Notes: generated from the letters alone by a model not told the origin. Counted from the stretch's first letter, positions 26,597 to 35,039 are shown. The stretch is 64,000 nt of DNA from Flexivirga endophytica (GCF_014640635.1 NZ_BMHI01000002.1:310001-374000), one strand, 5' to 3'. A program made the numbers and translations.

Positions 26597-27834
26597 AAGC
26601 CACGGAGAACACTCGCCCGCTGGAGGGGAAGGTCGTCCTGGACCTGACCACTGCCCTCGCCGGCCCCTACGCGACGCTGCTGCTCGCCGGACTCGGCGCG
26701 ACGGTGATCAAGGTCGAGAACCCGGCGGTCGGCGGTGACAGCTCCCGCAACAACGCACCGTATGTCGGCGCCGACGGGCCACAGCTGACTCGATCGGACG
26801 AGGACGACATGTCGATCTCGTTCCTGGGACGTGCCCGCAACAAGCAGAGCATCACCCTCAATCTCAAGGACCCGCGTGGCCGGGCACTCTTCCTGGAGCT
26901 CGCGCGCGACGCCGACGTCGTGGTGGAGAACTACGCGGCCGGGACCGCCGACCGGCTCGGCATCGGGTATGACGACGTCCGAGCAGTCAATGCAGACGTC
27001 ATCTACACCTCGATCAGCGGTTTCGGCGCACAAGGTGGGACGGCGAAGGCGATGGACTCCATCGTGCAGGCGCTCAGCGGAGTCATGTTCACCGCCGGTG
27101 AGCCGGACAGTGCACCGGTCAGGTTCGGGTTGCCGGTCGGCGACCTGCTGGCACCGCTGTTCGCGGTGATCGGCACGCTCGCCGCAGTGCTCGAGGTCGA
27201 GCGCGGTGGCCCGGGACAGCAGGTCGACGTCTCGATGCTCGGTGCCCTCACGTCCTTGCTGTCGATCGAACCGTTCGACGCCTACGAGCAGGTCGGTATG
27301 GCGACCCGCACCGGGAACGAGGTGCCGCGTCTGGCGCCCTTCGGGATCTTTCGCGCCCGCGACGGCTGGGTCTCGGTCAGTGCACCGACCGACCGGTTCA
27401 CGGCCGGCGTCTTCGCCGCGATCGGGCGCCCCGAGTTGGGGGAGGACCCGCGCTTCGCGGACCGCGACGGACGCGTGCGCAATGCCGACCAGCTGCACCG
27501 GATCCTCGAGGAGTGGACCTGTGCGCGCTCCCGGCGGGAGGCCGTCGACGTGCTTACGTCCTGCGGTGCGCCCGCCGCCGAGGTCCGCGAGCCCGCCGAC
27601 GCCATACGGGATCCCGGGGTCCGTGGACGCGGGGAGGTCGTCGAGCTGATGCACCCCTCGCTCGGCCCGACCGGCGTGGCCGGTCCGGGCGTCCCGATCA
27701 GCTTCTCTGCGATGGACGCATCCCTGGACCGTCCGGCGCCCCGGCTCGGCGAGCACACTGAGCAGATCCTGCTCGAGCGCACGGGTCTCACGACCGAGGA
27801 CATCGAGAAGCTGCGCGCGGACGGTGTCGTGTGA
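26593..27834 (+). CDS. Class III CoA-transferase (CaiB/BaiF family)
   Basis: This 413-residue protein has the family N-terminus LEGKVVLDLTTALAGPYATLLLAGLGATVIKVE, the segment NKQSITLNLKDPRGRALFLELARDADVVVENY, and the active-site region AMDSIVQALSGVMF, in which the Asp carries the acyl intermediate. It would move CoA from one acyl-CoA to the free acid of the pathway. It lies directly before the dehydratase-like pair, a usual order in hydroxyacyl-CoA and aromatic-acid pathways. The GTG start at 26593 overlaps the CapA-like gene. Confidence 0.88.
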   Translation: MKATENTRPLEGKVVLDLTTALAGPYATLLLAGLGATVIKVENPAVGGDSSRNNAPYVGADGPQLTRSDEDDMSISFLGRARNKQSITLNLKDPRGRALFLELARDADVVVENYAAGTADRLGIGYDDVRAVNADVIYTSISGFGAQGGTAKAMDSIVQALSGVMFTAGEPDSAPVRFGLPVGDLLAPLFAVIGTLAAVLEVERGGPGQQVDVSMLGALTSLLSIEPFDAYEQVGMATRTGNEVPRLAPFGIFRARDGWVSVSAPTDRFTAGVFAAIGRPELGEDPRFADRDGRVRNADQLHRILEEWTCARSRREAVDVLTSCGAPAAEVREPADAIRDPGVRGRGEVVELMHPSLGPTGVAGPGVPISFSAMDASLDRPAPRLGEHTEQILLERTGLTTEDIEKLRADGVV

Positions 27835-28916
27835 GCAGCCCCGCGGACGCGCACCGCACGCTGTGTGAAGCCGTCGACGACCCCTACCGATTCGCGCGGC
27901 GCTGGCAGGACGACGGTGGGGTGTTGGTCGGCTACGTCGGCGACGACCTGCCGCTGGAGCTGGTCGACGCGGTCGGCGCCCTGCCGGTACGGCTGGTGGC
28001 CCGGCCCGAGACGAACCGGCGTGAAGCGGGCGAGCTGCTCTCCGGGGCGGTGGACCCGGCGGCGGTCGCAGTCCTCGGCGATCTCCTGGATGGCGTGATC
28101 GCTCCGGACCTGGTGCTGATCAGCCACGAGTCGGACGCGTCCCTCCAGCTGTTTTACACGCTGCGCGAGCTGGGCCGCATCGGGCGGAAACCGGCCGGCG
28201 TCGAGATCGCGCTCGTCGATGTGCTGCACGCACGGCGACGCACCACCACGGCATACGTGACCGAGCAGGTGCGGATGCTGACCGGTCGGCTCGAGGTGCT
28301 GGCCTCGACCACTGTCACGCCTGAGCGGCTGGCAGTGACGATCGCGGATCGACACCGACTACGCGACGAACTCGCGCTGGTCGCCGACCGGCAGCGAGCC
28401 GGGCGGCTCGCCGGGGTGACGGCGCTGCGCTATCGCCTCGCAGCGGCCGCGCTACCGGCGGCGACAGCCGTCGAACTCCTCCGGGATGCACGCGCGGCCG
28501 CTCCGTACGAACCGTCGGGAGCGCCATTGCTGCTGACCGGGAGCGGCCACGACACGCCGCACCTGTATGACGAGCTGGCCGACCGCGGTTGGAACGTGAC
28601 CGTCGACGAGGCATCCTCCGCGGCCGGTGCACCGGCAGCGAGCGTCGCGGCGCTCGCGCTGCACTGCCAGGTCGAACGCGGCGGCCCGAACGCCGCCCCG
28701 GTCGACGAGCGGGTCCAACGCCTGGCCGCCGGCGCATCGGGTGCGGGCGTCGCTGCCCACCTGGCCTACGTGCGTCGCGGTGACGACGGCCTGCGCTGGG
28801 ACGTACCCGTGTTGGCATCCACCCTGTCCGTTCCGACCGCGCTCGTCCACGGTCAGGACCTCGGTGGACTCCGCCTGGACGACCGGGCCCGAGACCTGCT
28901 GGAGATGCACGTATGA
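27831..28916 (+). CDS. 2-hydroxyacyl-CoA dehydratase subunit D-like protein lacking cluster cysteines
   Basis: This 361-residue protein resembles the smaller HgdB/BcrB-type subunits. GYVGDDLPLELVDAVGALPVRL is the usual opening of the first Rossmann-like domain, and LVLISHESDASLQLFYTLRELGRIG replaces the stretch where family members have cluster-binding Cys. Only two Cys are present (LCEAV near the start and ALHCQVE near residue 283), neither at a usual ligand position. In the known family a 4Fe-4S cluster bound by such Cys receives the activating electron. It is coupled to both neighbours by ATGA/GTGA overlaps. It is a divergent member, and its reaction is unknown. Confidence 0.65.
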   Translation: MSSPADAHRTLCEAVDDPYRFARRWQDDGGVLVGYVGDDLPLELVDAVGALPVRLVARPETNRREAGELLSGAVDPAAVAVLGDLLDGVIAPDLVLISHESDASLQLFYTLRELGRIGRKPAGVEIALVDVLHARRRTTTAYVTEQVRMLTGRLEVLASTTVTPERLAVTIADRHRLRDELALVADRQRAGRLAGVTALRYRLAAAALPAATAVELLRDARAAAPYEPSGAPLLLTGSGHDTPHLYDELADRGWNVTVDEASSAAGAPAASVAALALHCQVERGGPNAAPVDERVQRLAAGASGAGVAAHLAYVRRGDDGLRWDVPVLASTLSVPTALVHGQDLGGLRLDDRARDLLEMHV

Positions 28917-30148
28917 CTGACCGACTGGAATCCGCACGAGTGGCGCTGGACCACCAGAAGGAATGGTTCGCCGGGCTGCGTGACCAGGTCGCCGGTGGCG
29001 CCCCGCTGGCGCTGGTGAACGCCGATGCCCCCCAGGAACTCTTCCGGGCCGCCGAGGTGCCGTATGTCGTGAACCAGTGGTGGGCCTCGATCATCTCGGC
29101 GAAGCGGTTGTCCGGCCGCTACCTCGGTGCGCTGCGCGACCGCGGGCTCCCGGACGACGACCAGCAGTACAACGCGCTTCCCCTGGCAGAGGCGCTGACC
29201 GGTGGTGACGACCGCCCGTGGGGCGGTCTGCCGCAGCCGTCACTCGTGCTCGTCGAACGCACCGGCGACAGCCTGCACCGGATGTTCCAGCTGTGGCAGT
29301 CCGAGCTCGGGGTGCCGGTGCACGTCCTGGAGAGTGCCGCTGCCGAACAGGTCCCGATCAACTGGTGGGATCTGATGTCGTGGCAGTGGGAACAAGCTGT
29401 CGGCGCCGACCGGCTCGACCTGTTGGAGCGCGAACTGGGGATGGTGGCCGACCTGATCGAGACCGTCACCGGCCGGCCGGTGTCCCTCGAGGCGCTCGCG
29501 ACCGTGATGCGGTTGTCCAACGAGCAGGCTGAGTGGAACCGGCGGACCCGGAACCTCATCGCGACGGCACCGCGCTGCCCCGTGCGTGTCAGCGACACGA
29601 TCCCCGCGGTGATGATCCCGCAGTGGCACCGCGGCACCCAATGGGCGGTCGACGCCGCGCACCGTCTGCACGACGAGGTGCGGGACCTGGTCGAGACGGG
29701 CACTGCGGTCGTCCCGGACGAGCGACGGCGGTTGATGTGGATCGGGCGCGGACTGTGGTTCGACATGGACTTCTACCGGCGATTCGAGGAGAGCCACGGC
29801 GCGGTCTTCGTCTGGTCCATGTATCTGGCGCTGGCGGCTGATGCCTACGCCCGGTACGGCGGTCGGCCGATGCGGGCGCTCGCCGCGCGCTTCGCTGCGT
29901 TCCGGGACCAGATGTACACACCGCCGTGGTCGGTCGAGTGGTATGTCGACCAAGCCCGCCGCCATCGTGTGGACGGAGTCGTGCACCTGGTGAGCGCCGA
30001 CAGTCGGTCGTCCTGGTTCACCACGCACGCCCTGCGTCGAGCCGGCGTGCCGGTGTTCGAGATCCATGCGGACAACGCCGACAGCAGGTCACTCGACGCC
30101 GAGGAGTTACGCCGCCGGATCGGCACCTGGATCGACGACGATCTCTGA
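28913..30148 (+). CDS. 2-hydroxyacyl-CoA dehydratase-like protein (larger subunit), Cys-poor
   Basis: This 411-residue protein resembles the alpha/beta subunits of 2-hydroxyacyl-CoA dehydratases and benzoyl-CoA reductases. Supporting segments are PYVVNQWWASIISAKRLSGRY and RLMWIGRGLWFDMDFYRRFEESHGAVFVWSMY, with the C-terminal VDGVVHLVSADSRSSWFTTHALRRAGVPVFEIHADNADSR. The last segment is where family members carry RSCK-type cluster Cys before the E/D-x-D turn; here it reads RSSW. Its only Cys (APRCPVRV) is not at a ligand position. No activase (HgdC) gene follows. Probably the partner of the preceding gene, with a different or absent cofactor. Confidence 0.7.
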   Translation: MTDRLESARVALDHQKEWFAGLRDQVAGGAPLALVNADAPQELFRAAEVPYVVNQWWASIISAKRLSGRYLGALRDRGLPDDDQQYNALPLAEALTGGDDRPWGGLPQPSLVLVERTGDSLHRMFQLWQSELGVPVHVLESAAAEQVPINWWDLMSWQWEQAVGADRLDLLERELGMVADLIETVTGRPVSLEALATVMRLSNEQAEWNRRTRNLIATAPRCPVRVSDTIPAVMIPQWHRGTQWAVDAAHRLHDEVRDLVETGTAVVPDERRRLMWIGRGLWFDMDFYRRFEESHGAVFVWSMYLALAADAYARYGGRPMRALAARFAAFRDQMYTPPWSVEWYVDQARRHRVDGVVHLVSADSRSSWFTTHALRRAGVPVFEIHADNADSRSLDAEELRRRIGTWIDDDL

Positions 30149-30165
30149 TGCCTCGCCCGCTTCGG

Positions 30166-31176
30166 TCAGTTGTCGTCGCGGCCGGGGCGGCGTAGCGCCC
30201 GCGCATTGCGGTCGCGCGTCGCCCGCTCATGGGCAGTCTCCTCTGCGCGCGGAGGTACGCCGTCCGCTGGAAGGTCCCGCACCGACAGGAACGTGTGGAA
30301 GGTGGCCAGTTCGGCGAGGCCGGTATCGGTCTCGGCGACCACTTGCCGGAATCGTCCTGCTGCCAGCGGGCCGAGGGTGTCGTAGATGTCGACGAAGCAA
30401 TCCCTTGCCGCATCACGGGGCCAGGCCGCGGGCGCGAGCTCGCGGGGGAGCCGGGGATCGACGAGTTCCGCCTGGCGCCAGCGGGCGGACATCTCGGTGC
30501 GCACACGCAGAGCCTCCCGCGGAGCGATCTCGCCCCCGTGCATCCGCTGCCGGATCGGCTCATAGATCTCGATGAAGCGCCGATAGCGATGCTCGGCCGG
30601 CGCCAGGTCGAACGCCCGGGCGACGATGTCCTCTCCCGGCATACCCTCGATCTCGGTGTGAAACACACCCGACGTGGACACGTGGTGCCGGTCGAGGACC
30701 GCGGCTGCTTCCCGTCGGCGGTCCCGGGCGTGCACCCACAGCGCGTCGAACACCGGCCCGAAACCCAACAACCGCAGGTCATCCCGCAGATTGCGTCGTG
30801 AGTCGCGGTCATCCTCGGGGACTGAGAACGCGACACCGGTCCATCGCCGGTCCCAGGGCTCCTCGTCGTCGGCGGCGAAGAGTTCCTTGAGCCGCGTGAC
30901 GATCTCCTCGGTCGATCGTGTCGGTGCCCCATAGGACGTCGTCCGGCCGATCTGGGTGCGGCGCACCAGTCCGCGTTCGGCGAGTCGCCGCAGCGCTGCC
31001 CGAGCGCTCACGGTGGTGATCTCGAATTCGGCCAGCAGCGCGACCAGTGCCCGGGACGGCAGAGGTTCGGGTCGCCAATACCAGTAGTCGCCGAGCAGGA
31101 TGGTCAGCAGTCGTTGCGGCTCGGGGCCGCGCCGAGGGCGCGGGAAACTGGCGGATTCGGGTTCGGTCCCCGCCAC
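30166..31176 (-). CDS. PaaX family transcriptional regulator (downstream copy)
   Basis: This 336-residue protein has a winged-helix start (RLLTILLGDYWYWRPEPLPSRALVALLAEFEITTVSARAALRRLAERGLV). The PaaX central domain (WDRRWTGVAFSVPEDDRDSRRNLRDDLRLLGFGPVFDALWVHA) and the PaaX C-terminal domain (HRYRRFIEIYEPIRQRMHGGEIAPREALRVR) follow. It is convergent with the end of the dehydratase-like operon and is the second such regulator bracketing it. GTG 31176 was chosen because GGGAGGTGG lies just upstream; the open frame extends to 31356 without domain content. The tail of about 40 residues is Arg-rich. Confidence 0.87.
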   Translation of the reverse strand: MAGTEPESASFPRPRRGPEPQRLLTILLGDYWYWRPEPLPSRALVALLAEFEITTVSARAALRRLAERGLVRRTQIGRTTSYGAPTRSTEEIVTRLKELFAADDEEPWDRRWTGVAFSVPEDDRDSRRNLRDDLRLLGFGPVFDALWVHARDRRREAAAVLDRHHVSTSGVFHTEIEGMPGEDIVARAFDLAPAEHRYRRFIEIYEPIRQRMHGGEIAPREALRVRTEMSARWRQAELVDPRLPRELAPAAWPRDAARDCFVDIYDTLGPLAAGRFRQVVAETDTGLAELATFHTFLSVRDLPADGVPPRAEETAHERATRDRNARALRRPGRDDN

Positions 31177-31530
31177 CGATCCACCTCCCGCTTCGTCGAC
31201 CAATCGCCCGGCCGATCCGGTCGGCCCCGGCCACCGAAGTTTAGAGGCCGATGTATGGCGACGGGGCGGCGCGCCGCCGGCAGCCTGCCACACGGACGTC
31301 GGCGTGAAGTACCGGGCTCCACACCCGGTCGTTGCGTCGGCGTCTTCGCCCGACAAGGCACAGGAAAGATCCAGCTTTCGACCAGTGAATGGTGTGGAAG
31401 CGTTAAAGGTTTGACCGGCTTACGGTCATGATTTCGCCAGCGCACTGGCACGGCGTCACGCCGTGCCGCGAAAGTTCTCCCGCAGTGCTCGCCACCACCC
31501 CGTGCGAGCACCCTTCTCAAGGAGAACCCC
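31177..31530. promoter_or_regulatory. Intergenic region upstream of the M4 protease with a 9-bp hairpin
   Basis: This 354-base region separates the divergent paaX and protease genes. It holds a perfect inverted repeat GGCACGGCG/CGCCGTGCC (31447-31467, 3-base loop) about 65 bases before the protease start. One GTATGNCG copy lies at about 31251, and AAGGAG precedes the GTG. TTGACC at about 31421 is a possible -35 box, but I find no convincing -10. No gene is recognised. Confidence 0.4.
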
Positions 31531-33600
31531 GTGAAGAAGTCCGTCACCAGTGGTGCGCTGGGCGCCGCCCTCGTCACCGCAGTCTGCATGAGTATGCCGC
31601 CCGCGCTCGCGAGCAACCCTTCCGCCATACAGCACGCAACCACGGCGAAGGCGTCGATCAACGCCGACCATGACGCGTTGGGTCTGGGCAGCGACGAGAA
31701 GCTCGTCCTGCGCAACGTCGTCACAGACAAGAACGGCAGCACGCACGTCCACTACGAGCGCACCTACAAGGGTCTGCAGGTCGTCGGCGGTGACTTGATC
31801 GTCACCAAGAGCAAGAGCGGTCACGTCGGCAAGATCCGCAAGAACGCCTCCGGCAAGGTCGCGGTCACCTCCGTGACACCGACCTACTCGCAGACGGAGG
31901 CGAAGGCGACCGGCAGGCGCCATACGGACGCGGTCAAGACATCGAAGAAGGACTCCACCCTGGTGATCTTCGCCGGAAAGGGTGCACCTCGCCTGGCCTA
32001 CGACGTGTATGTCGAGGGCGTCCGCGCCGACAAGGTGCCCACCCGGACGCACACTTACGTCGACGCTCACAACGGCAAGGTCCTCGCCGTGGACGACGAG
32101 ATCGAGACCGGCACCGGCCGCAGCATCTACGTCGGCGACGTGACCATCGGGACCAAGGCACACAGTGGCGGCGGTTACGAAATGACAGACGCCGCAGGCA
32201 ATTACACGACCGACGTGCACAACCAGGGTGACCCCAACACCGGCACCGGGCCTGCCGGTGACCTCTTCCTGGACAGTGACGACGCGTGGGGCAACGGCAG
32301 CAACTCCGACCGCGCGAGCGCCGCGGTCGACGCGCAGTACGGCGCGGAGAAGACGTTCGACTACTACAAGAACGTGCTTGGCCGGAACGGCATCTGGAAC
32401 GACGGCCGCGGTTCGCGCTCGCGGGTGCACTTCGCCGACGGGATGGCGAACGCCTTCTGGGACGGCCAGCAGATGAGCTACGGCGACGGCACCAACAACG
32501 CCCATCCGGTGCTCGCGCTGGATGTCGCCGGACACGAGATGAGCCACGGTGTCACCGAGAACACCGCCGGGCTGGTCTATTACGGCGATGCCGGCGGTCT
32601 GAACGAGGCGAACTCGGACATCTTCGGCACCGCGGTCGAGTGGTACGCGAACAACACCGCGGACACCCCCGACTACCTGATCGGGGAGAAGGTCGACCTC
32701 TTCGGCAACGGCGCGCCGCTGCGTTACATGGACAAGCCGAGCAAGGACGGCGCAAGCAAGGACTGCTGGAGCAGCACGCTGGGCAACCTGGACCCGCACT
32801 ACTCCTCCGGGCCCCTGAACCACTGGTACTACTTGGCATCCGAGGGCTCGGGAGCCAAGACGATCAACGGCGTCAGCTACAACAGCCCGACCTGCAACAG
32901 CAGCACCGTGACCGGCATCGGACACGACAAGGCGGAGAAGATCTGGTTCCGGACCCTCACCACCAAGCTGACGAGCAACTCCAACTACAAGGCGGCACGC
33001 GAGGGCGCGATCACCTCCGCCATCGAGCTGTATGGCGCCTCCAGCGCGGAGTGCAAGACGGTCGAGGCATCCTTCAACGCCATTGCCGTGCCGGCCGGTT
33101 CGGCCTCGTGCGAAGGCGGCAGCGACCCGAACCCGCCCACCGGGGACAACCTGCTGAAGAACCCCGGGTTCGAGTCCGGTGCGGTGGACTGGACCGGCAC
33201 GGCGGGCCCGATCACCAACAACAGCGGGCGTGCCGCGCACACTGGTTCCTGGAAGATGTGGCTCGGTGGCAACGGCCAGACCGCATCCGAGAACGAGTCG
33301 CAGACCGTGTCGATCCCGGCCGGATCCAGCGCGACGTTGTCCTACTGGGTGCGGATCGACTCCAGCGAGTCCTCCCGTTCCTACGCCTACGACAAGATGC
33401 AGGTCCAGGCTGTGAGTGGAGGCACCACCACGGTGCTGAAGTCCTACAGCAACGTCAATGCGGACAACACGTGGCACCAGGTGTCGGTCGACCTGTCGGC
33501 ATACGCCGGCAAATCGGTGACGCTGAAGTTCGTGATGAACGAGGACTCCTACCTGCAGACGTCCTTCGTCGTGGACGACACCTCGATCACCGCGAAGTGA
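31531..33600 (+). CDS. Secreted M4 family (thermolysin-like) metalloprotease
   Basis: This 689-residue precursor has a Sec signal (MKKSVTSGALGAALVTAVCMSMPPALA). A propeptide of about 150 residues follows with FTP and PepSY-like parts (HVHYERTYKGLQVVGGDLIV). The M4 catalytic domain has the zinc motif GHEMSHGVTENTAGLVY and downstream GGLNEANSD supplying the third ligand Glu, and LNHWYYLASEG carries the active-site His. A C-terminal domain of about 150 residues (NLLKNPGFESGAVDWTG) is carbohydrate-binding/MAM-like and may anchor or target the enzyme. All catalytic residues are present. GTG 31531 follows AAGGAG. Confidence 0.93.
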   Translation: MKKSVTSGALGAALVTAVCMSMPPALASNPSAIQHATTAKASINADHDALGLGSDEKLVLRNVVTDKNGSTHVHYERTYKGLQVVGGDLIVTKSKSGHVGKIRKNASGKVAVTSVTPTYSQTEAKATGRRHTDAVKTSKKDSTLVIFAGKGAPRLAYDVYVEGVRADKVPTRTHTYVDAHNGKVLAVDDEIETGTGRSIYVGDVTIGTKAHSGGGYEMTDAAGNYTTDVHNQGDPNTGTGPAGDLFLDSDDAWGNGSNSDRASAAVDAQYGAEKTFDYYKNVLGRNGIWNDGRGSRSRVHFADGMANAFWDGQQMSYGDGTNNAHPVLALDVAGHEMSHGVTENTAGLVYYGDAGGLNEANSDIFGTAVEWYANNTADTPDYLIGEKVDLFGNGAPLRYMDKPSKDGASKDCWSSTLGNLDPHYSSGPLNHWYYLASEGSGAKTINGVSYNSPTCNSSTVTGIGHDKAEKIWFRTLTTKLTSNSNYKAAREGAITSAIELYGASSAECKTVEASFNAIAVPAGSASCEGGSDPNPPTGDNLLKNPGFESGAVDWTGTAGPITNNSGRAAHTGSWKMWLGGNGQTASENESQTVSIPAGSSATLSYWVRIDSSESSRSYAYDKMQVQAVSGGTTTVLKSYSNVNADNTWHQVSVDLSAYAGKSVTLKFVMNEDSYLQTSFVVDDTSITAK

Positions 33601-33621
33601 CGCCGCTCGAGTGACGCAACG

Positions 33622-33660
33622 AGCACCGAGTGACGCACCTGCAGTGCGTCACTCGGTGCT
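33622..33660. repeat. Perfect 17-bp inverted repeat (GAGTGACG module)
   Basis: Arms 33622-33638 and 33644-33660 are perfect complements around a CTGCA loop; the arm core is CACCGAGTGACGCAC. It lies 21 bases after the protease stop. A further GAGTGACG half-unit sits just upstream (33610-33617) and CGGCGAGA just downstream. No T-run follows, so a simple terminator is less likely than a REP-like repeat. It is related in core sequence to the hairpins at 34192, 38923 and 60725. Confidence 0.7.
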
Positions 33661-33688
33661 TCGAGCGTCAGTCGGCGAGAATGCCGGT

Positions 33689-34174
33689 GTGCACTACGTC
33701 CGCGTCGGTATGACGATCCTGTTGCTCGGCGTCGTCGCCGGGTGCGGGAGTGACGCCGAACCGACCCGGTCGTCGGCTGCCGCGCCGCGAGTCATGACGT
33801 CGGCCGCGGCATCATCGTCCACGAAACCCGTTGTGCCGCCGAGTAGTTCGACGACCAACGCGACGCCCCCGCCATACATCGCCAGGGTGGTGTGGGTCAG
33901 TCTGCCGAGCGGTCGCAGCCTGCAGGTCTATCCCACCGCGAACGGCCGCGTGGCGACCGCGGACGACGCGGGCGCCGAGGCGTGGCGCGAGGTGCTGCGC
34001 AAGGCGCCCGATGCCGGAAGCCGAGGCATGCGAGCGCAATTCGACTGCCACTGGGCGTTCGCGCGACTGGCGGCACCCAACAAGCCCAGTTGGAACCTCG
34101 AGCCGTGGCGACCGGTCGTGTCCGGGCAGCAGATGTACGACACCCGCTGCAACCCCGGCGGCCCCGAAGTCTGA
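33689..34174 (+). CDS. Lipoprotein with DUF2599 domain
   Basis: This 161-residue protein has a lipoprotein signal (VHYVRVGMTILLLGVVAGC, lipobox VVAGC), a Ser/Thr/Pro-rich linker of about 40 residues and a DUF2599-like domain. That domain includes MRAQFDCHWAFARLAAPNKPSWNLEPWRPVV and a terminal RCNPGG; the KPSWNLEPWRP segment is the family hallmark. It is probably anchored on the outer face of the membrane; function is unknown. GTG 33689 was chosen because the open frame from 33611 begins inside the palindromic repeat. Confidence 0.7.
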   Translation: MHYVRVGMTILLLGVVAGCGSDAEPTRSSAAAPRVMTSAAASSSTKPVVPPSSSTTNATPPPYIARVVWVSLPSGRSLQVYPTANGRVATADDAGAEAWREVLRKAPDAGSRGMRAQFDCHWAFARLAAPNKPSWNLEPWRPVVSGQQMYDTRCNPGGPEV

Positions 34175-34191
34175 CCCCAAACCTGCCGAAT

Positions 34192-34250
34192 GACGGCCTC
34201 TCTCGCCGAGTGACGGTCCAATTCGACCGTCACTCGGCGAGAGAGCCGTC
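34192..34250. repeat. Long inverted repeat (GAGTGACG module), 20-bp arms plus outer stem
   Basis: Arms 34199-34218 and 34225-34244 are perfect complements (core CGCCGAGTGACGG) around CAATTC. An outer 6-bp stem GACGGC/GCCGTC (34192-34197 and 34245-34250) extends it past one bulged base. It lies between the convergent DUF2599 and thioredoxin genes. It shares CCGAGTGACG with the hairpin at 33622. No poly-T tract is seen. Confidence 0.7.
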
Positions 34251-34266
34251 ACTCGCGATGGGAGCG

Positions 34267-34683
34267 CTACTGCCTGTCCGGGTGCTCGCCCTGCTGCTCG
34301 CCCGGCTCGGCGCCCGTTTGCTTGGCCTCTTCCTCGGCTATCTGCGCGCGGATCTCGTCCATCGGCAACTTGCGTGCCTGGTCGATCAGCGAGGTGAGCT
34401 CGGGTCCGGGCAGCGCGCCGGCCTGGGCGAAGACTCGGATGCCGTCGCGGAAGATCATCAGCGTCGGGATCGAGGTGATCTGCAGTGCCTGGCCGAGGGC
34501 CGGCTCGGCGTCAGTGTCGACCTTGCCGAAGGTCAGGTCCGGGTGCTTCTCCGAGGCATCCTCGAAGATCGGCGCGAACATCTTGCACGGACCGCACCAG
34601 TCGGCCCAGAAGTCGACCAGCACGATGCCGTCGGACTGGACCTCCTGGGTGAAGGTGTCGGTCGTGAGGGTCTTGGTGGCCAT
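34267..34683 (-). CDS. Thioredoxin with charged C-terminal tail
   Basis: This 138-residue protein has the thioredoxin fold with active site DFWADWCGPCKMFAPIFED and the cis-Pro segment TSIPTLMIFRDG. It reduces protein disulphides in the cytoplasm with thioredoxin reductase. It is longer than the usual 105-110 residues: the last 30 (EIRAQIAEEEAKQTGAEPGEQ...) form an acidic, probably disordered tail. ATG 34683 (MATKTLTTD) has GGAG upstream; the longer frame to 34746 is unsupported. It is divergent from the cysteine dioxygenase leader region. Confidence 0.92.
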   Translation of the reverse strand: MATKTLTTDTFTQEVQSDGIVLVDFWADWCGPCKMFAPIFEDASEKHPDLTFGKVDTDAEPALGQALQITSIPTLMIFRDGIRVFAQAGALPGPELTSLIDQARKLPMDEIRAQIAEEEAKQTGAEPGEQQGEHPDRQ

Positions 34684-34885
34684 CGTTCTCGCTCCTTGGT
34701 CGACGGTGGCGGTCGGCGGCCAGTCGGTCGCCGTCAGTTGCCACAACGAACGCGGGCCGTGGATCCTTCCATGCCCCGGACGGCGCTTTGCAGCCGTGTG
34801 TCCAAAATGTGAAAAGTGATCTCGTCATACAAGACTGCGGGAATTGTGTTTGGCAAACCCGCTCACCTCATGTTGTCCTTGTGGC

Positions 34886-34963
34886 ATGTCTTCGCACGTC
34901 ACGCTCCGCATGCGCCTCGCCGACCGGCGACGCATTGCGACGTGGCATGTCTGCCGCTATTGA
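34886..34963 (+). CDS. Candidate leader peptide upstream of cysteine dioxygenase
   Basis: This 25-residue ORF (ATG 34886, TGA 34961-34963) ends MRLADRRRIATWHVCRY, with an Arg-rich core and one Cys codon three residues before the stop. It matches the general form of actinobacterial leader ORFs found upstream of sulphur genes (basic core, hydrophobic residue, Val-Cys near the end). It precedes the cysteine dioxygenase start by 76 bases, so ribosome stalling at the Cys codon could report cysteine level. An internal ATG at residue 9 is an alternative start. Confidence 0.5.
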   Translation: MSSHVTLRMRLADRRRIATWHVCRY

Positions 34964-35039
34964 GCCGACCTTCGCTCAGCTCGCCGCAGACCACAGCGCC
35001 CCACTGAGGCGCGTCCTTCATTCCTTCACGGAGACTTCG

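Noticed and set aside
33622-33660. Reading the long palindromes as ordinary intrinsic terminators
   Set aside because: No T-run follows; stems are longer and more perfect than needed, share modules with each other and have extra half-sites, so a repeat family is the better description. A secondary terminator role is not excluded.
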